Shown: piece after piece, positions 12,622-14,523 of the stretch
Layout: each line of letters opens with the position of its first letter
Position numbering within the stretch: the first letter of the stretch is position 1
Assembly (NCBI GenBank): GCA_964552205.1
Contig: CAZKFT010000045.1
Coordinates: 1 to 14,523, forward strand
Direction of reading: 5' to 3'
DNA: 14,523 bases
Source: JAIVGZ01 sp964552205
GTDB taxonomy: Bacteria; Pseudomonadota; Gammaproteobacteria; Natronospirales; JAIVGZ01
Made by a program: the position numbers and the translations under genes
Notes under the pieces: generated by a model
Told to the model about the DNA's origin: nothing
The model's database searches: none
Seen by the model: only the letters and a program-made list of their open reading frames with translations

Positions 12622-12622
12622 A
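12617..12622 (+). terminator. AATAAA overlapping the stop of the 123-residue protein
   Basis: AAATAAATG places the TAA stop (12619-12621) within AATAAA, 10 bp before the end of the convergent gene. Confidence 0.5.
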
Positions 12623-12631
12623 TGTATTGTT

Positions 12632-14523
12632 TTATGTAAAGGAATTGAGATCAGGCATCGTGAACAAGATAGGTTGTTTTTTAAATGACACCCAAAAATC
12701 ATTGTATGAAAGAGGATTGGATGTGAATTGAAGCAAACCATTGTTGATAGAGAGAACGATACGCATGGGATTATTGTTGTTAGGTTCGGAACCGGTGTAA
12801 TTCAAAAGCAAAAAGCCTTTTTTTGCGGAAAATGGAGTTTGAAGAATTTTTTTGTCCACTCTGTAGAAATACTCTCCTTCTCCATTTTCCAAAAAGAAAT
12901 TGTTGCTGCTAAGCAAAGGCTTGTCTTGTCTTTCTTGAAGTTCGAATTTAGCTTTTCCACTGTTAATAAGATCGTCAATTACTTCGTCATCCCAATCAGT
13001 CGATGTTTCAATTGCAATTGGTATTTTCATCCATTTTTCCTGCTTGTTGAGATCTGTCCAGACCATTTGAAACTCATTTTTATTGATTTCCATTTTGGTA
13101 TGAAGAGTGACTCTTTTTTCTTGCAGGACTGTGACGTTTTTCCCAACAATCGTAACAAGAAACGTTGGGTTGATTCGAACCCAATACATTCGCAATCTGT
13201 CAATCCGAACTGAATTTGCACCTTTTTCAAGTCTTACTCTAGCGATTTCATATGTTTCGTTATTGTACTGGTCATACACAATAACAGTAGAATATTGTTC
13301 GTCAGGTGAAAAATTGATAATGAGTCTACCATTCGCAATGTAAATAGAAATATCCTCGTCTATCAGTTCATTCATTTTATAATTGACTGATTCTTGAACA
13401 ATGGCCGTTTGTAAATAAAGCAATTCGGACAATTCCTGATTTTTTTCCCTTTTGTCGACGGCAAAAAGTTCAACAATGATAACACCATCCTTCTTCATGT
13501 ACTCGGTTCGATTGATCTTTTTGTTTTGAAGAGCAGATGTAACAGAAAATCTTTCCAAACTATTTTTGCCAGAACCGTCCTGATATGTGACAGTTATCTC
13601 CAAAGATTGGTTTTTGGTTTTCAGATCGTCTATGATACTACCAATTTTACTTGTGTTCAGTTGAATTAGGATATTTTTCGTATCAATCTTGACCTTAAAA
13701 GAATCAACAAACTCTTTAAATTTTTCATATTCTGGAGAATTGACATACATTGAAACAATTTCTACAAGATTGATCTCTTTTCCTTTACTTTGGATTTGTT
13801 CACGTAATTCTTTGATAGCCGACAGTCGCACACGAATGGGATGGTTGGGTTCTTTGTAAAAGAATTTGGAAGCATTTTCATCCAAAAAATTCAAGGTACT
13901 TCGCCAAATATTTTGTGACATTTGAACCCAAAAAGAAGCACCCGAAGTCATTGCAAGTGAAGCAAATTGTGCACCTCGCCAAGTCAAGCTCTCGTTGTTG
14001 GTGTTGTTATAGAGGTCTTGAATCTTTTTAAAATGAGAAGTTATATCTGTTATATTGTCGGTCCCCATTGTTCGATCGCCAAGCAACAACCCTCTGTAGT
14101 GGTTGATAATACCATTAATATAGCTTTCCTTGTAGGAATCCACATATGCTTGCTTTCTGGTGTGTTTCACTTCGATGGCTTTCTCTTTGACTCCCTTCTT
14201 GATAAAATCCGCTTTGATTTGATCCTTGATGTTCTCTTTTTCAGACTCGGTCAGTTGTTTCTTGTCGGTCTCTGTATTGTATTTTTTTTCAATTGCTTCG
14301 GCATGTTTGTCTAAATATGCCTGTTCTTGCTGGGTGTAGACAGAAGAGTCAAGTATTTTGACAATCATAAAATCAGGGTCAGAGGAAGTCACCATTTCTA
14401 CTTCTTGTTTACATTCTTCAAAGAAAAAATACATAATATCTTGTATGCTGGTCGACATCATAGCCACTGTCATCATCGGCTCCACAAAGGATTCAACCAA
14501 GGACAATACAGGTATAATGACAG
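12632..14523 (-). CDS. Large unknown protein, C-terminal 629 residues (5' end outside window)
   Basis: Not recognised. The frame is open through the right edge (preceding codons read VIIPV before LSLVESF), so the gene is truncated by the window; the TTG at 14506 is not a credible start. The first about 40 visible residues are hydrophobic and Met/Phe-rich (VEPMMTVAMMS, IMYFFFEE). Next comes a long charged, probably helical or coiled-coil region (about 60-130: KHAEAIEKKYN...KENIKDQIKADFIKKG), then a mixed segment with SLTWRGAQFASLAM and KEPNHPIRVRLSAI. The C-terminal half (about 290-629) is beta-rich with many alternating strands (DISIYIANGRLIINFS, FLVTIVGKNVTVLQEKR) and ends FTMPDLNSFT. Helical N-half plus beta C-half would suit a virion structural protein, but that is speculative. 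No AATAAA follows its stop. Confidence 0.85.
   Translation of the reverse strand, partial: VIIPVLSLVESFVEPMMTVAMMSTSIQDIMYFFFEECKQEVEMVTSSDPDFMIVKILDSSVYTQQEQAYLDKHAEAIEKKYNTETDKKQLTESEKENIKDQIKADFIKKGVKEKAIEVKHTRKQAYVDSYKESYINGIINHYRGLLLGDRTMGTDNITDITSHFKKIQDLYNNTNNESLTWRGAQFASLAMTSGASFWVQMSQNIWRSTLNFLDENASKFFYKEPNHPIRVRLSAIKELREQIQSKGKEINLVEIVSMYVNSPEYEKFKEFVDSFKVKIDTKNILIQLNTSKIGSIIDDLKTKNQSLEITVTYQDGSGKNSLERFSVTSALQNKKINRTEYMKKDGVIIVELFAVDKREKNQELSELLYLQTAIVQESVNYKMNELIDEDISIYIANGRLIINFSPDEQYSTVIVYDQYNNETYEIARVRLEKGANSVRIDRLRMYWVRINPTFLVTIVGKNVTVLQEKRVTLHTKMEINKNEFQMVWTDLNKQEKWMKIPIAIETSTDWDDEVIDDLINSGKAKFELQERQDKPLLSSNNFFLENGEGEYFYRVDKKILQTPFSAKKGFLLLNYTGSEPNNNNPMRIVLSINNGLLQFTSNPLSYNDFWVSFKKQPILFTMPDLNSFT

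Noticed and set aside
14504..14506. TTG as the start codon of the 624-residue protein
   Set aside because: The frame stays open upstream to the window edge and the codon is Leu inside a hydrophobic stretch. A eukaryotic virus start at TTG is unlikely, so the gene is treated as truncated.

Overview
The window reads as a compact stretch of a large eukaryotic double-stranded DNA virus, most likely a nucleocytovirus (NCLDV) or a relative. The evidence is a family B DNA polymerase with all exonuclease and polymerase motifs, a stand-alone Cet1-type mRNA-capping RNA triphosphatase, a deoxynucleoside kinase, virion-like single-pass membrane proteins and intronless genes on both strands separated by about 2-118 bp. 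I cannot assign a family. The deoxynucleoside kinase looks closest to insect/animal enzymes, so an animal host is plausible but unproven. An integrated viral copy in a host genome cannot be excluded from this window alone.

Layout, left to right. (1) The C-terminal tail of an unidentified plus-strand gene (3-158). (2) A plus-strand RNA triphosphatase (190-948) whose end overlaps the end of the next gene by 16 bp. (3) Three minus-strand genes: two single-pass membrane proteins with Pro/Ala-rich tails (933-1508 and 1555-2214) and a 621-residue acidic, partly disordered protein (2251-4116). (4) A 69-bp divergent promoter region, then the plus-strand DNA polymerase (4186-8268). (5) Ending 2 bp from it, on the minus strand, a 934-residue fusion protein (8271-11075), then a deoxynucleoside kinase (11103-11768) and an 85-residue orphan (11887-12144). 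(6) A divergent plus-strand orphan of 123 residues (12250-12621). (7) A minus-strand protein of at least 629 residues that runs off the right edge (12632-14523). No gene-free stretch exceeds 300 bp. I see no tRNA, rRNA, insertion sequence or CRISPR array.

The standout is the 934-residue fusion. It starts with a nearly complete histone H4 fold that aligns to animal H4 without gaps. This is followed by a lysine-rich, linker-histone-like tail with 11 KTP repeats, then a CYLD/USP-like deubiquitinase with recognisable Cys and His boxes, then a protein-kinase-like domain with its Lys, HxD and DxG residues. In one polypeptide it appears to combine a nucleosome-embedding module with a ubiquitin eraser and a phosphate writer. 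I know of no described protein with this order. With the neighbouring polymerase and nucleotide kinase it forms a genome replication and packaging neighbourhood.

A second pattern is transcriptional. AATAAA lies at or within about 30 nt downstream of nine of eleven stop codons, and in four genes it overlaps the stop codon itself. This suggests mRNA 3' ends of eukaryotic poly(A)-signal type in a densely packed genome.
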